From the NCBI RefSeq assembly GCF_900114625.1, contig NZ_FOZL01000002.1, positions 620,001 to 684,000 on the forward strand: a stretch of 64,000 bases of DNA. The letters run 5' to 3'. The translations under genes were made by a program, and so were the position numbers. The stretch is from Granulicella pectinivorans (GTDB taxonomy: Bacteria; Acidobacteriota; Terriglobia; Terriglobales; Acidobacteriaceae). Positions 62,928 through 64,000 of the stretch are shown one piece after another. Every line of letters begins with the position of its first letter. The stretch's first letter is position 1. The notes beneath the pieces are model-generated. The model worked only from the letters and a program-made list of their open reading frames with translations, had not been told where the DNA came from and did not search any database.

Positions 62928-63620
62928 GTGCAACGCATCCTGGTCATCGACGACGACGAACTGAGCCGCGAGATCCTCATCATGCTGCTCGACTCCGACG
63001 GCTACGCCACCACGGCCGCCGCCTCGGGCGACGAGGCACTGGCGGATCTCGTCCCAACAGACATCATCCTCACCGACATGCAGATGCCCGGCCTCTGCGG
63101 AGACCCGCTCGGTGAGCGCCTGCGCGTCGTCTACGGCCCCCACGTCCGGCTGATCGCCATGAGCGGCAGCGAAGTACCGCCCCACAAACGCGCCCACTAC
63201 GACGGCTTCCTCTTGAAGCCCTTCTCCGTCGCCGACCTCGAAGCCCTGCTCGCCCATAAGTGCGCCGCCGCGCAACACACCGAAACCGTGGCCCTCGACA
63301 AAACCACCTACGCCAGCCTCCGCACCGCCATGACGCACCGGCAGGTTATCGAGATGTTCGACTTCTGTCTCGCCGACGCCCAGAAGCGTCTGTCCCGCAT
63401 GGCCGAGGCGGTCGCAACCAGCGACGACGCGCTCTACCGGCGCGAGGCCCACACCATCAAGGGAGGATGCGGCATGCTCGGCGCGCTCGAACTGCGAGAG
63501 CTTGCAGGGAAGATGGAAACCCAGGGCCTGGCGGGGGATGGTAGCGAAATCGACAACATCCGCAGCCGATTCACCGATGCGACTGTCCGGCTTCGGCGTA
63601 TCCTTGAAACTACTATCTGA
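62928..63620 (+). CDS. Receiver-HPt two-domain signalling protein
   Basis: About 230 residues: the N-terminal receiver domain has the acidic pocket in ILVIDDDELSRE, the phospho-acceptor Asp in IILTDMQMPGLCG, and the Thr/Ser and Lys in IAMSGSE and FLLKPF. The C-terminal HPt domain (LRTAMTHRQVIEMFDFCLAD, then REAHTIKGGCGMLGALELREL) carries the phospho-His. There is no kinase or DNA-binding domain, so it is likely a phosphorelay shuttle. Start GTG 62928 is uncertain; ATG 62883 adds 15 residues. Confidence 0.85.
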   Translation: MQRILVIDDDELSREILIMLLDSDGYATTAAASGDEALADLVPTDIILTDMQMPGLCGDPLGERLRVVYGPHVRLIAMSGSEVPPHKRAHYDGFLLKPFSVADLEALLAHKCAAAQHTETVALDKTTYASLRTAMTHRQVIEMFDFCLADAQKRLSRMAEAVATSDDALYRREAHTIKGGCGMLGALELRELAGKMETQGLAGDGSEIDNIRSRFTDATVRLRRILETTI

Positions 63621-63633
63621 AGCTAGGAGCCGC

Positions 63634-64000
63634 ATGGCAACGAAGCAGGTCGCGAAGAGAGCAGAGCCGCCGATCCACTCCGCCCCAACGATCCGCATCG
63701 TCGTGGCGGATGACCACCCCGTCGTTCGGTTCGGCGTCAAGAACATGCTCATGAACGAGGCGGGGTTCGAGGTCGTCGGCGAGGCCGAGGACGGCGACGT
63801 CGCCATCACCCAGGTTCTCGAGCTCGAACCCGACATCCTTCTGCTCGATCTGCAGATGCCCCGGCTCCCCGGCCTCGAGGCCATGCGCGCCATCATGAGC
63901 CGCAGCCCCCGCGTCAAGATCATCCTGCTGACCAGCACCATCTCCACCCAGCAGATCATCGAGGCACTCCAGATCGGCGCACGCGGCATCGTCCTGAAAG
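63634..64000 (+). CDS. NarL/FixJ-family response regulator (partial, cut by window end)
   Basis: ATG 63634 is preceded by AGGAG at 63625-63629. After a basic leader (MATKQVAKRAEPP) the receiver domain reads RIVVADDHPVVRFGVKNML, LLLDLQMPRLPGLEAM with the phospho-acceptor Asp, and ILLTSTISTQQIIEALQIGARGIVLK, the usual K105 at the edge of the window. The LuxR-type DNA-binding domain is expected beyond 64000. It follows the receiver-HPt gene by 13 bases and is probably its output partner. Confidence 0.88.
   Translation, partial: MATKQVAKRAEPPIHSAPTIRIVVADDHPVVRFGVKNMLMNEAGFEVVGEAEDGDVAITQVLELEPDILLLDLQMPRLPGLEAMRAIMSRSPRVKIILLTSTISTQQIIEALQIGARGIVLK

Overview
The window is high-GC chromosomal DNA, about 60% GC by eye, and reads like a member of the Acidobacteriota, probably Acidobacteriaceae (Terriglobus/Granulicella/Edaphobacter type). 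The clues are a short acidobacterial-type RNA polymerase omega subunit, a remnant of a TIGR03435/DUF3738 protein (a family expanded in this phylum), a hopanoid-type glycosyltransferase HpnI, HspR-type control of dnaK/dnaJ, and many secreted metallopeptidases. This placement is inference; no rRNA or tRNA gene is visible to confirm it.

Layout. 1-5.4 kb: 3' end of a BrnT-like toxin with its CopG-type antitoxin, RNase J, a PIN/ribbon-helix-helix toxin-antitoxin pair, Rho and the omega subunit. 5.4-17.5 kb: ComM-like ATPase, a secreted HEAT-repeat protein, L-serine dehydratase, a frameshifted HTH/RHH gene, thiolase, a membrane coiled-coil protein, glycine oxidase ThiO, citrate synthase, a putative outer-membrane protein and cysteine desulfurase. 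17.8-28.9 kb: KimA-like permease, glutathione peroxidase, M61 peptidase, an ArsR-SRPBCC-DoxX operon with a clear operator, a secreted MetX-like hydrolase, MnmA, a YtxH/DUF948 pair and a glycine-zipper lipoprotein. 29-44.7 kb: GH57 enzyme, membrane proteins, three GT-C (family 39-like) glycosyltransferases, a methyltransferase, M1 peptidase, SixA, Ppx/GppA and HpnI. 44.8-51 kb: a stress block on the minus strand, dnaK - two small unknowns - nei - dnaJ - (decayed BrnT locus) - hspR. 51-64 kb: SH3/TPR-like envelope protein, UppP, DoxX, a ferritin-like DUF2383 protein, FtsK, M28 peptidase, Tat-exported phosphoesterase, DUF3999 protein, and a receiver-HPt protein followed by a NarL-type regulator cut by the window edge.

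Most of the window is ordinary housekeeping. The less ordinary signals are non-coding or decayed. Two inverted, diverged copies of a roughly 100-bp intergenic repeat share an internal hairpin (13.65 and 17.6 kb). A short palindromic repeat sits at three convergent gene junctions, with a fourth divergent relative after ftsK. A compact region near 55.1 kb holds two hairpins whose loops are complementary (kissing-loop or pseudoknot candidate). Four toxin-antitoxin-like loci are wedged between core genes, two of them broken. No CRISPR array, prophage or intact insertion sequence was seen.
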